Shown here: positions 27,228-35,686 of the stretch, one piece after another
How the letters are laid out: every line of letters starts with the position of its first letter
Numbering within the stretch: position 1 is the stretch's first letter
Assembly (NCBI GenBank): GCA_016713005.1
Contig: JADJPY010000005.1
Location: forward strand, 62,001 to 126,000
Direction of reading: 5' to 3'
DNA: 64,000 bases
Source: Ramlibacter sp.
GTDB lineage: Bacteria; Pseudomonadota; Gammaproteobacteria; Burkholderiales; Burkholderiaceae_C
The notes under the pieces: generated by a model
The model's input: only the letters and a program-made list of their open reading frames with translations
Database searches by the model: none
Told to the model about the DNA's origin: nothing
Made by a program: the position numbers and the translations under genes

Positions 27228-29600
27228 TCAGGCTTTGGCTTTTTGAATGGCTTCCCACACGCGGCCGGGCGATGCAGGCATGTCGAATTCCTTCACGCCC
27301 ACGCCGTGCAGCGCGTCCAGCACGGCGTTGATCACCGCCGGCGGCGAGCCGATGGCGCCCGCCTCGCCGCAGCCCTTGGTGCCCAGCGGGTTGTGGCTGC
27401 AGGGCGTGCACACGGTATCCAGCTTGAACATGGGGAAATCGTCCGCGCGTGGCATGGCGTAGTCCATGAAGCTGCCGGTCAGCAGCTGGCCGGTCTCCTT
27501 GTCGTACACGCAGTTTTCCATCAACGCCTGGCCAATGCCCTGCACAAGGCCGCCGTGCACCTGGCCTTCGACGATCATCGGATTGATGATGGTGCCGAAG
27601 TCGTCCACCGCGCTGAAGCGGTCCACACGCACCACGCCGGTCGCCGGGTCGATCTCCACTTCGCAGATGTAGGTGCCTGCGGGGAAGGTGAAGTTGGTGG
27701 GGTCGTAGAACGCGGTTTCGTTCAGGCCCGGCTCCAGCTTGTCCAGCGGGTAGTTGTGCGGCACATAGGCCGCCAGGGACACCTGGCCGAAGGCCACCTT
27801 CTTGTCGGTGCCCTTGACCTTGAACTCGCCGCCGCTGAATTCGATGTCGGCGTCGCTGGCCTCCATCAGGTGGGCGGCAATCTTCTTGGCCTTGGTCTCG
27901 ATCTTGTCGAGCGCACGCATGATGGCGGCGCCCCCGACGCTGATCGAGCGCGAGCCATAGGTGCCCATGCCAAAGGGCACGCGGCCCGTGTCGCCGTGCA
28001 CCACGTCGACGTTCTCGACCGGGATGCCCAGGCGCGCGGCCACCACCTGCGCAAAGGTGGTTTCATGGCCCTGGCCATGGCTGTGCGAGCCCGTGAAGAC
28101 CGTGACGCTGCCCGTGGGGTGGACACGGATTTCGCCGCATTCGAACAGGCCCGCCCGCGCGCCCAATGCGCCGGCGATGTTTGACGGTGCGATGCCGCAG
28201 GCCTCGATGTACGAAGAATAGCCAATGCCTCGCTTGAGGCCCTTGGCCTCGCTGGCCTTGCGGCGCGCGGCAAAACCGGCCACATCAGCCAGCTTCTCGG
28301 CCTTGTCCATGCAGGCGCGGTAGTCGCCCACGTCGTACTGCAGCGCCACCGGCGTCTGATAGGGCCAGCTGCTGACAAAGTTGCGCTTGCGGATTTCGTC
28401 CTGGGACAACCCCAGCTCCCAGCCACAGCGGCTGACCAGCCGCTCAAGCAGATAGGTGGCCTCGGGCCGTCCGGCGCCACGGTAGGCATCCACCGGCGCG
28501 GTATTGGTGAACCATGCATCCACTTCCACATAGATCTGGGGGCAGGTGTACTGGCCCGCCAGCAGCGTGGCGTACAGGATGGTCGGCACCGCGGTGGAGA
28601 AGGTGGAGAGATAGGCCCCCATGTTGGCATCGGTGTGCACCCGCATGGCCAGGAACTTGCCGTCCTTGTCCATGGCCATCTCGGCGTGGCTCACGTGGTC
28701 ACGGCCATGGGCGTCGGACAGGAAGGCCTCGCTGCGGTCGGCCGTCCACTTGATGCTGCAGTTGAGTTGCCTGGCTGCCCAGGTCAGGCAGACATCTTCG
28801 GCGTAGAGGAAGATCTTGGAGCCGAAACCGCCGCCCACATCGGGCGCGATCACGCGCACCTTGTGTTCGGGCAGGCCCAGCACAAAGGCCGTCATCAGCA
28901 GGCGCTCGACGTGCGGGTTCTGGTTGGCCACATACAGGGTGTACTCGTCGCTCGCCCGGTTGTAGCTGCCAATGGCCGCACGCGGCTCCATGGCGTTGGG
29001 CACCAGCCGGTTGTTGGTGAGGTCCAGCCTGGTCACGTGCGCGGCCTTGGCAAAAACCGCGTCCACCTGGCCCTTGTCGCCGATCGCCCACTTGTAGCAG
29101 TGGTTGTCGGGCGCCACATCGTGCAGCGCGGTGGCCTTGGCGGCATCGCTCACGCCCACCACGGACGGCAGCACGTCGTAGTCCACCTCCACGGCTTCGG
29201 CGGCGTTCTTCGCCTGCTCCAGCGTGTCGGCCACCACCATGGCCACGTGGTCGCCCACATAGCGCACCTTGCCCTGCGCCAGGATGGGGTGCGGCGGCTC
29301 CTTCATGGGCGTGCCGTCGGTGCTGGTGATGAGCCAGCCGCAGGGCAGCCCGCCCATCTTGCCTTCCACATCCTTGCCGATGAAGACCTTGGTCACGCCG
29401 GGCATGGCCTCGGCCTTGCTGACGTCAATCGACTTGATGACGGCGTGCGCGTGCGGCGAGCGCACGAACACGGCCACGCGCTGGTTGGCCAGGTTGATGT
29501 CGTCGGTGTAGTTGCCTGCGCCGGTGAGGAAGCGGTAGTCTTCCTTGCGGCGTACGGATTCGCCGATGTGCGGCAGGTTCTGGAAATCGGATGCACCCAT
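27228..29600 (-). CDS. coxL: Form II CoxL-like molybdopterin hydroxylase large subunit
   Basis: This 790-residue xanthine-oxidase-family protein has the active-site loop AYRGAGR at 372-378, the form II signature; form I CO dehydrogenases have AYxCSFR with the Cu-binding Cys. The catalytic Glu is kept (GCGEAGAIG, E746). DVGGGFGSK (254-262), SHSHGQGHETTFAQVVA and GTYGSRS are cofactor-binding segments. It forms a heterohexamer with CoxM and CoxS. Whether form II enzymes oxidise CO physiologically is disputed; aromatic or N-heterocycle hydroxylation is an alternative. The operon order coxS-coxL-coxM fits form II clusters. Confidence 0.92.
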   Translation of the reverse strand: MGASDFQNLPHIGESVRRKEDYRFLTGAGNYTDDINLANQRVAVFVRSPHAHAVIKSIDVSKAEAMPGVTKVFIGKDVEGKMGGLPCGWLITSTDGTPMKEPPHPILAQGKVRYVGDHVAMVVADTLEQAKNAAEAVEVDYDVLPSVVGVSDAAKATALHDVAPDNHCYKWAIGDKGQVDAVFAKAAHVTRLDLTNNRLVPNAMEPRAAIGSYNRASDEYTLYVANQNPHVERLLMTAFVLGLPEHKVRVIAPDVGGGFGSKIFLYAEDVCLTWAARQLNCSIKWTADRSEAFLSDAHGRDHVSHAEMAMDKDGKFLAMRVHTDANMGAYLSTFSTAVPTILYATLLAGQYTCPQIYVEVDAWFTNTAPVDAYRGAGRPEATYLLERLVSRCGWELGLSQDEIRKRNFVSSWPYQTPVALQYDVGDYRACMDKAEKLADVAGFAARRKASEAKGLKRGIGYSSYIEACGIAPSNIAGALGARAGLFECGEIRVHPTGSVTVFTGSHSHGQGHETTFAQVVAARLGIPVENVDVVHGDTGRVPFGMGTYGSRSISVGGAAIMRALDKIETKAKKIAAHLMEASDADIEFSGGEFKVKGTDKKVAFGQVSLAAYVPHNYPLDKLEPGLNETAFYDPTNFTFPAGTYICEVEIDPATGVVRVDRFSAVDDFGTIINPMIVEGQVHGGLVQGIGQALMENCVYDKETGQLLTGSFMDYAMPRADDFPMFKLDTVCTPCSHNPLGTKGCGEAGAIGSPPAVINAVLDALHGVGVKEFDMPASPGRVWEAIQKAKA

Positions 29601-29627
29601 GTCGTGTCTCCTGGATTGGTGTTCGCG

Positions 29628-30095
<468 letters not shown>

Positions 30096-30163
30096 GGGAC
30101 TTGTCTCCATCTTGAGTGGGTGAGGTTTGGCGCGAACCATTGTTGAACCGGCACCTGCAGCGG

Positions 30164-30232
30164 ACCCTAGGCTAAACCCTAGTTTGGCCAGGCCGTGGCA
30201 CGAAATTCTCAAAATGGAACAATGCGGATTCC
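30164..30232. promoter_or_regulatory. Candidate regulator sites in coxS/regulator divergent region
   Basis: Two direct ACCCTAG copies start 12 nt apart (30164 and 30176). A GGAA-N9-TTCC inverted element is at 30216-30232. Both lie in the 161-nt gap between coxS and the GAF-Fis gene. They are candidates by position only. Confidence 0.3.
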
Positions 30233-30256
30233 GCCATCCCGCGCACACTGCCAGCC

Positions 30257-31405
30257 ATGACGCACGCCGTGACCCCGACAGCCCAGCAGCGCCTGATCCA
30301 GATCGACCAGGCGCGCCGCGCCGTCATGGTCGAGGGGCGTTCGGCCACCGACGTCATGGTCGATTCGTGGTTCGAGCGCTCCTGGATCGAACGCTCCTGG
30401 CGGCGTTGCCTGGCCAGCGGCCAGCGGCCCGACCAGCGGGTGGCGTTTGACGTGCTGCCCGCGCAGGCGCGCCGCCGCACCGAAGAAGCCAACCACGACC
30501 TGGTCAGCGCCGCGCGGCCGGTGCTGGAGCGCCTGGGCCGCGCCATTGCCAACACCCGCTACTTCGCCATCCTGACGGATGCCCAGGGCATCGTCATCGA
30601 CGTGAACGGCCCGATCGACCGCAGCGACCGGCGCGCCCAGCTGATCACCCGCATCGGGGTGGACCTGTCCGAACGCAGCGTGGGCACCACCGCCATCGGT
30701 GCGGTGCTGGCCGAGCTGCAACCCGTGTGGCTGCACCGCGGCGAGCACTTCTTCAACGACACCAGCGTGTACAGCTGCGCCGGCGCGCCGCTGTTCGGCC
30801 CCGACGGACGCTGCGTGGGCATGCTGGACCTGACGGGCATCGAAACGGCGGAGCGGCCCGAGCTCAAGCACCTGGTGGCCCAGTCGGCCCGCCACATTGA
30901 AAACGCGCTCGCCGTGAGCCGACCGCACAGCCTGCTGCTTCGCCTGAACTGGCCCGGTCGTGCGCTCGGCGACGAGGCCGATGGCCTGCTGTGCCTGGAT
31001 GCCGATGGCTGGGTCACGGCCTCCAACCTGGGCGCGCGCCAGATGGTCTCGCGGCTGGCCCAGCCGGATGGCGCCACGGTGCATTGCAGCGAGCTGTTTG
31101 CCCTGCCCTGGGAAACCCTGTTTGACGCTGCGCGCCGCGGCGACGCGGGCCTGGAAGTACCGCTGTGGTCGGGGCTGCGCCTGGTGGCCCAGGCGCAACT
31201 GCCCGGCATTCCGGCGCCCGTCACCGGTGCACGGACGGCCGCGCCCGCCAGCGGGAACGCCCGTGCCTCGCTGCGCGATCTGGAGATCTCCCTCATCCGC
31301 AAGGCGGTGGACGAGGCCCGGGGCAATGTCATGCAGGCAGCTCAGGCACTTGGCATCAGCCGGGCCACGGTGTACCGCAAGTTGGGGCAAAAGACACGGG
31401 GATGA
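30257..31405 (+). CDS. GAF-Fis transcriptional regulator without AAA+ domain
   Basis: The 382-residue protein has an AcoR-like N-terminus (SWFERSWIERSWRRCLASGQRPD), a GAF domain (~85-215, with GIVIDVNG and GVDLSERSVGTTAIG), a PAS-like segment (~235-290) and a C-terminal Fis-type HTH (EISLIRKAVDEARGNVMQAAQALGISRATVYRKLG). The central sigma-54-activating AAA+ domain of AcoR/XylR-type proteins (about 240 residues with GAFTGA) is absent. It therefore cannot activate sigma-54 promoters in the usual way. It is divergent from coxS, so it probably regulates coxSLM. Confidence 0.85.
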   Translation: MTHAVTPTAQQRLIQIDQARRAVMVEGRSATDVMVDSWFERSWIERSWRRCLASGQRPDQRVAFDVLPAQARRRTEEANHDLVSAARPVLERLGRAIANTRYFAILTDAQGIVIDVNGPIDRSDRRAQLITRIGVDLSERSVGTTAIGAVLAELQPVWLHRGEHFFNDTSVYSCAGAPLFGPDGRCVGMLDLTGIETAERPELKHLVAQSARHIENALAVSRPHSLLLRLNWPGRALGDEADGLLCLDADGWVTASNLGARQMVSRLAQPDGATVHCSELFALPWETLFDAARRGDAGLEVPLWSGLRLVAQAQLPGIPAPVTGARTAAPASGNARASLRDLEISLIRKAVDEARGNVMQAAQALGISRATVYRKLGQKTRG

Positions 31406-31468
31406 GCAGAAATTGCCCGACCCGGGAATTTGTTGGGTTTCCGTAAGGCTTGTCGCCTTGGCGGCCTT

Positions 31469-31589
31469 TATAATTAGACCTTAGTTATTAGAGTTGAGGC
31501 GCCAGTCCTAATTTGGACCGCGCGACCCGACCGCAGGAGACCCACCCATGCCCGATCGCTGCCCGCCCCGGTGCGGCGCGTTCGCATGA
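31469..31589 (+). promoter_or_regulatory. Candidate promoter and 13-codon Cys-containing leader ORF
   Basis: A perfect -10 hexamer TATAAT is at 31469-31474, with no good -35. AGGAGA at 31535-31540 is seven bases before ATG 31548, which opens a 13-residue ORF, MPDRCPPRCGAFA, ending in TGA at 31587. The next gene begins 30 nt later in the same frame and lacks its own ribosome site, suggesting coupling. The rest of this 214-nt gap shows nothing else. Confidence 0.35.
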
Positions 31590-31619
31590 CCCGCCCAACC
31601 CGATCCTGCGCACGGCCAC

Positions 31620-32138
31620 GTGCGCGCCCGCCGCTTGAAATTCGACATCCGAAAACTGTTCGCACGCACCGGGGGCATTGCCCCGCGCGACAGTGACCAC
31701 CCCGGCGAGGCCGACAGCGACTACCTGCCCCGTGGCGCTGGGGCCGAGGGGCTGGAGACCGATTACCAGACGCTGATCTCCGGGCTGTTCCGTCGCTGGG
31801 GGATAGCGCAGGGCTGCGTCACCGTGGAGGTCAAGACCGTGGGCAAGGCGGGGGACGGCTTTGACGTCTTCGTGGCCCTGGTGCGCATGGTCAGTTGGGA
31901 CCAGCGCTCCTCCATGCGCCTTCTGGTGGGCCTGCCCTTGCTGGAGCAGAAGATCCGCAAGACGGTGCGCGGCACCTGGCTGGCCGACTACAGCCACTTC
32001 GGCGGCCTGTGGCTGCACGCGTCCGACAAGCTGCAACTGCCCCAGGACATGCGCGACTCCATGTTGCACATGAGCCAGCCCGCGGGGTCCGATTCCCTGC
32101 CGGCAAAGGACAGCACCCCCGGCGGACTCGCCGCCTGA
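31620..32138 (+). CDS. Uncharacterised 172-residue protein
   Basis: I do not recognise the family. The product is soluble, with no signal peptide. It has a basic N-terminus (RLKFDIRKLFARTGGIAPRDSD), a compact middle (YQTLISGLFRRWGIAQGCVTVEVKTVGKAGDGFDVFVALVRM) and a disordered Ser/Pro/Gly C-terminus. The middle (VTVEVKTVGKAGDGFDVFVALVRM) looks like an alpha-beta fold. The only start in the frame after the TGA at 31587 is GTG 31620, without a clear Shine-Dalgarno. It is convergent with tupA. Confidence 0.5.
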   Translation: MRARRLKFDIRKLFARTGGIAPRDSDHPGEADSDYLPRGAGAEGLETDYQTLISGLFRRWGIAQGCVTVEVKTVGKAGDGFDVFVALVRMVSWDQRSSMRLLVGLPLLEQKIRKTVRGTWLADYSHFGGLWLHASDKLQLPQDMRDSMLHMSQPAGSDSLPAKDSTPGGLAA

Positions 32139-32157
32139 GGGGGCGCACGCCTTCGCG

Positions 32158-32991
32158 TCATTTCGTGGCGTTCGGGAAGAACAGCTGCTCACCACCGATC
32201 TTGTAGCCTGCGATCACGCCCTGCCCGGCAGGCGAGACCACCCAGTCGACGAATTTCTGGGCATCGGCGGCCTTCACGTGCGGGTGCTTCGCCGGGTTCA
32301 CGGCGATCACGCCGTACTGGTTGAACAGACGGGTGTCCCCTTCCACCAGGATGGCCAGCTCACCGCGGTTCTTGAAGTTCAGCCAGGTGCCCCGGTCGGC
32401 AAGCACATAGGCGCCGGTCGATGCACCGATGTTCAGGGCCGGGCCCATGCCGCAGCCGCACTCCTTGTAGCCGCTGCCCTTTCGGTCGGCGGCGCCGGCC
32501 GCCACCCAGTAGCGCAACTCGGCCGCATGCGTGCCGCTCTTGTCACCGCGCGAAACAAAGGGCGCGTTGGCCGCTGACAGCTTTTTCAGCGCTTCAACGA
32601 TGTCCTTGCCCCGTGTGCCGGCGGGGTCGGCCTTCGGGCCGATGAGCACGAAATCGTTGTACATCACCGGCAGGCGGCGCACGCCAAAACCATCGGCGAC
32701 AAGCTTCTCCTCGGCCACCTGGTCGTGCACGAACAGCACATCCGCATCGCCGCGGCGGCCCATGTCCAGTGCCTGGCCTGTGCCCAGCGCCACGACCTTG
32801 ATGTCGATGCCGGTCGCCTTCTTGAACTCCGGCAACAGGTGGCCGAACAGGCCCGACTGTTCGGTGGACGTGGTCGACGCCATCGTGATCGACTGCGCCG
32901 ACGCGCTGCCGACTGCTATAAAAATCATAGCTGCTGACGCAGAAAACACGCGGGCTGCAGGCCAAAAACGCTTGAGAATCAGGGTGTTCAC
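32158..32991 (-). CDS. tupA: Tungstate/molybdate ABC transporter binding protein TupA
   Basis: The 277-residue protein shows the TupA signature ASTTSTEQSGLFGHLLPEF right after the signal peptide, followed by VALGTGQALDMGRRGDADVLFVHD and FVSRGDKSGTHAAEL. It binds tungstate, and possibly molybdate, in the periplasm. GTG start at 32991, with AAAGGAG upstream, overlaps the tupC stop by 4 nt. Odd point: nearly the whole signal peptide (residues ~5-26) is encoded by a dispersed repeat copy read antisense, yet it remains a workable signal sequence. Confidence 0.92.
   Translation of the reverse strand: MNTLILKRFWPAARVFSASAAMIFIAVGSASAQSITMASTTSTEQSGLFGHLLPEFKKATGIDIKVVALGTGQALDMGRRGDADVLFVHDQVAEEKLVADGFGVRRLPVMYNDFVLIGPKADPAGTRGKDIVEALKKLSAANAPFVSRGDKSGTHAAELRYWVAAGAADRKGSGYKECGCGMGPALNIGASTGAYVLADRGTWLNFKNRGELAILVEGDTRLFNQYGVIAVNPAKHPHVKAADAQKFVDWVVSPAGQGVIAGYKIGGEQLFFPNATK
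32915..32978 (+). repeat. Dispersed repeat, copy 5 (tupA signal peptide)
   Basis: GCTAT-AAAAATC-ATAGC (32915-32931), 17 nt, CGCGGGCT (one mismatch in the G block), GCAGGCC, A-rich tail. Confidence 0.78.
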
Positions 32992-33680
32992 GGGGTTTCT
33001 CCTTTGACAAACAGAAAAGCTTCCTTCGATGTTTCCTCCAGCCGCGGGCTGTGGAAAAACTCGTCCACGGGCAGGTCCGCCAGCACGCGCCCCTGCTCCA
33101 GATAGATCACCCGGGTGGCCAGCCGCTTGACCTGGCCCAGGTTGTGGCTGGCGAACACCAGGCCCATGCCTCCTGCGGCAAAGTCGGCCATCAGGGCTTC
33201 GACCTCGCGCTTGGCATGCGGGTCGAGGCTGGCGGTGGGCTCGTCCAGCAGCAGCACGTCGGGTTGCAGGCTCCAGGCGCGCGCCAGCGCCACGCGCTGT
33301 TGCTGCCCCCCCGACAGGGTGTGGGCCTGGCGTGACGCCAGCGTGTCCACGCCCACCCGCTGCAGCGCCACCATCGCCTCGGTGTGCGCATCCCGCCAGC
33401 GCCGGCCCCGCAACCACAGGCCCAGCGCCACGTTGAAGTGCGTGCTGGCGCGCAGCATCCAGGGCCGCTGGAACAGCATCGACTGGCGCATGGCCGGGTC
33501 CAGCCGCACCGAGCCCGATGTGGGCGCCACCAGTCCGTGCAGCACCCGCAGCAGCGTGCTCTTGCCGCTGCCGTTGGCGCCGATCAGCGCCACGCGCTCG
33601 CCCGCGCCGATGTGCAGGTCCACGTCGCGCAGCGCATCCACGCGGCCAAAGCGCACGGCCACCGCGTCGAGTTGCATCAT
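32988..33680 (-). CDS. tupC: Tungstate ABC transporter ATP-binding protein TupC
   Basis: The 230-residue ATPase has Walker A GANGSGKST (about 34-42), signature LSGGQQQR, Walker B VLLLDEPTA and a switch His (FASHNL). It energises tungstate import with TupB and TupA. It overlaps both neighbours by 4 nt, indicating tight translational coupling (tupB-tupC-tupA). Confidence 0.93.
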   Translation of the reverse strand: MMQLDAVAVRFGRVDALRDVDLHIGAGERVALIGANGSGKSTLLRVLHGLVAPTSGSVRLDPAMRQSMLFQRPWMLRASTHFNVALGLWLRGRRWRDAHTEAMVALQRVGVDTLASRQAHTLSGGQQQRVALARAWSLQPDVLLLDEPTASLDPHAKREVEALMADFAAGGMGLVFASHNLGQVKRLATRVIYLEQGRVLADLPVDEFFHSPRLEETSKEAFLFVKGETP

Positions 33681-34408
33681 GTGCCGGCCCCCGCCACACG
33701 CGCGCCGCTGTCGCGCACGCCCCGCCAGCGCGCCAGCGCACCGATCAGTGCGTTGAGCGCCAGCACCACACCCAGCAGGATCAGGCCAAGCGCCAGCGCC
33801 AGCGGCAGGTCGCCCTTGCTGGTCTCCAGTGCAATGGCGGTGGTCATCACCCGGGTGAAGCCGTCGATGTTGCCGCCCACCACCATCACCGCGCCCACCT
33901 CGGAGATGGCGCGCCCGAAGCAGGCAATCAGCACGGTCAACAGCGCAAAGCGCTCGTCCCAGGCGAGCAGCAGGCCACGCAGCGCCGTACCCGCGCCCAG
34001 GGATCGCAACTGCTCGCCGTGCGCCGTCTCGGCGTCTTCAACCGCCTGGCGCGTCAAAGCCGTCACCACGGGCAGCACCAGCACGGCCTGCGCCAGCACC
34101 ATGGCCTTGAAAGTGAACAGCCAGCCCAGAAAGCCCAGCGGGCCCGAGCGCGACAACAGCAGGTAAATCACCAGTCCCACCACCACCGAGGGCAGCGCCA
34201 GCAAGGTGTTCAGCAGGGTGAGCACCGCGCCGCGCCCGGGGAAGCGCGCCACCGCCAGCCAGGCGCCCAGCAGCAGCCCGCCGGCGCAGGCCAGCGCGCA
34301 GGCACTGGCGCTGACCGACAGGGAGCGGGCCACGATGGACAGCAGGACGGGGTCGGCCGCAGCGATGAGGGCCAGCGCAGTGAGCGCGCTGTCGGCAAAG
34401 GTGTTCAT
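33677..34408 (-). CDS. tupB: Tungstate ABC transporter permease TupB
   Basis: The 243-residue protein has five to six membrane helices and the ABC permease EAA-like loop (EQLRSLGAGTALRGLLLAWDERFALLTVLIACFGRAISEVG). ATG at 34408 (MNTFADSALTALALIAAADP) fits the family; the long open frame upstream is not coding. It is the first gene of tupBCA, divergent from the ModE-type regulator across a 123-nt region with a candidate operator. Confidence 0.9.
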   Translation of the reverse strand: MNTFADSALTALALIAAADPVLLSIVARSLSVSASACALACAGGLLLGAWLAVARFPGRGAVLTLLNTLLALPSVVVGLVIYLLLSRSGPLGFLGWLFTFKAMVLAQAVLVLPVVTALTRQAVEDAETAHGEQLRSLGAGTALRGLLLAWDERFALLTVLIACFGRAISEVGAVMVVGGNIDGFTRVMTTAIALETSKGDLPLALALGLILLGVVLALNALIGALARWRGVRDSGARVAGAGT

Positions 34409-34461
34409 GCAGTGGAGGCATGCTAACGATGCCCCGGCACGACACCATCCGGACAGACGAG

Positions 34462-34481
34462 CTATGCAATGTTCTGCATAG
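34462..34481. promoter_or_regulatory. Candidate Tup regulator operator
   Basis: Perfect 7-bp inverted repeat CTATGCA-N6-TGCATAG, midway between the divergent tupB and regulator starts. The spacing resembles ModE-type palindromes. Confidence 0.55.
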
Positions 34482-34531
34482 GACGCGGCGCCGAGGCGCA
34501 GGCAGGCGGACCATGCGGGATACTGCGGCCT

Positions 34532-35635
34532 GTGCACCAGATCGAACTCTCCTACGCGCTGGGCCGCCGCTCGGGCGCGCTGATCCGCAACCCGCTGATG
34601 GAGTTGCTGCTGGCCGTGCGCGAGTCGGGCTCCATCTCGGGTGCGGCGCGCACGCTGGGCCTGTCGTACCGCCACGTGTGGGGCGAGCTCAAGCGCTGGG
34701 AAGCCGAACTCGCCCACCCGCTCATCATCTGGGAGCGCGGGCAGCGGGCGCAGCTCTCGCCCTTTGGGGACAAGCTGCTGTGGGCCGAGCGCCAGGCCCA
34801 GGCGCGGCTGGCGGCGCAGATTGGCGCGCTGCAGGCCGACCTGGAGCGCGCCTTTGCCGTTGCGTTTGACGACCAGTCCCAGGTGCTCACGCTGTATGCC
34901 AGCCACGACGACGCCCTGGTGGCGCTGCGCGAGCACGCGGCGGGCGCGGCGCGCCTGCACCTGGACATCCGCTTTACCGGCAGTGTGGACGCCATCCGCG
35001 CGCTCAACGAGGGGCGTTGCTCCATGGCGGGCTTTCACACGCGCCAGTCACCCGGGCCGGGTTCCCTGGCGCAACGCACCTACCAGCCACTGCTGCAGCC
35101 CGGACGGCACAAGATCATCGGCTTTGCGCGGCGCACGCAGGGGCTGATGGTGGCGCGGGGCAACCCTCTGGCGCTGCACAGCCTGCAGGAAGTGGCGGCT
35201 GCGGGGGCGCGCTTTGTCAACCGCCCCCTGGGCTCGGGCACCCGGCTGCTGCTGGACGAACTGCTGCAAATCGCGGGCCTTGCCGAGGCGAGCCTCGTCG
35301 GCTACGACGCCGTGGAGCCTTCACACGCGGCGGTGGCGCAGGCGGTGGCTTCGGGCGCAGCCGACGTGGGCCTGGGCATCGAGGCTGCCGCCCGCGCGCG
35401 CGGGCTGGACTTTGTCGCCCTGCTGGAGGAGGACTACCACCTGGTGTGTCTCAAGTCTTCGCTGGAGCAACCCGCGACACTGGCCCTGCGCGGGCTGTTG
35501 GGGGGCGACGAATGGGCCACGCGGCTGGCCCAACTGCCTGGCTACACGCCCTGGAACCCCGGCCAGGTGCAGGCCATGGGCAAGCTGCTGCCGTGGTGGG
35601 ACTTCAGCCGTTTAAAGCATAAAAAAGGCCGCTAG
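34532..35635 (+). CDS. ModE-HTH regulator with periplasmic-binding-protein-like sensor
   Basis: The protein has 367 residues. The N-terminal LysR/ModE-type winged helix (NPLMELLLAVRESGSISGAARTLGLSYRHVWGELKRWE, ~13-52) is followed from about residue 110 by a PBP-like domain (TLYASHDDALVALREHA, GFHTRQ, INRPLGSG-like FVNRPLGSGTRLLLD, GAADVGLGIEAAAR). Such proteins sense oxyanions or molybdopterin-related signals. Position opposite tupBCA makes tungstate/molybdate control likely. GTG 34532 is chosen because it gives the usual short N-terminus. The last residues and stop codon are repeat-derived. Confidence 0.82.
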   Translation: MHQIELSYALGRRSGALIRNPLMELLLAVRESGSISGAARTLGLSYRHVWGELKRWEAELAHPLIIWERGQRAQLSPFGDKLLWAERQAQARLAAQIGALQADLERAFAVAFDDQSQVLTLYASHDDALVALREHAAGAARLHLDIRFTGSVDAIRALNEGRCSMAGFHTRQSPGPGSLAQRTYQPLLQPGRHKIIGFARRTQGLMVARGNPLALHSLQEVAAAGARFVNRPLGSGTRLLLDELLQIAGLAEASLVGYDAVEPSHAAVAQAVASGAADVGLGIEAAARARGLDFVALLEEDYHLVCLKSSLEQPATLALRGLLGGDEWATRLAQLPGYTPWNPGQVQAMGKLLPWWDFSRLKHKKGR

Positions 35636-35675
35636 CCCCCGTCAGACAAGCGTGACCCGCTATGCTTTTGATAGC
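35612..35675 (-). repeat. Dispersed repeat, copy 6 (end of Tup regulator)
   Basis: Inverted orientation. GCTATGCTTTTGATAGC is at 35659-35675; AGCCCCCG lies 17 nt to its left, then GGCC and A/T-rich tail. It provides the TAG stop of the regulator and fills the convergent junction with the EgtB/SenA-like gene. Confidence 0.8.
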
Positions 35676-35686
35676 AAACCGGCGTT

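Noticed and set aside
31548..32138. TGA at 31587 considered as a selenocysteine codon joining the leader ORF to the next gene
   Set aside because: No selenoprotein family is recognised and there is no obvious SECIS-like hairpin directly after the TGA; a separate leader or coupled gene is simpler.
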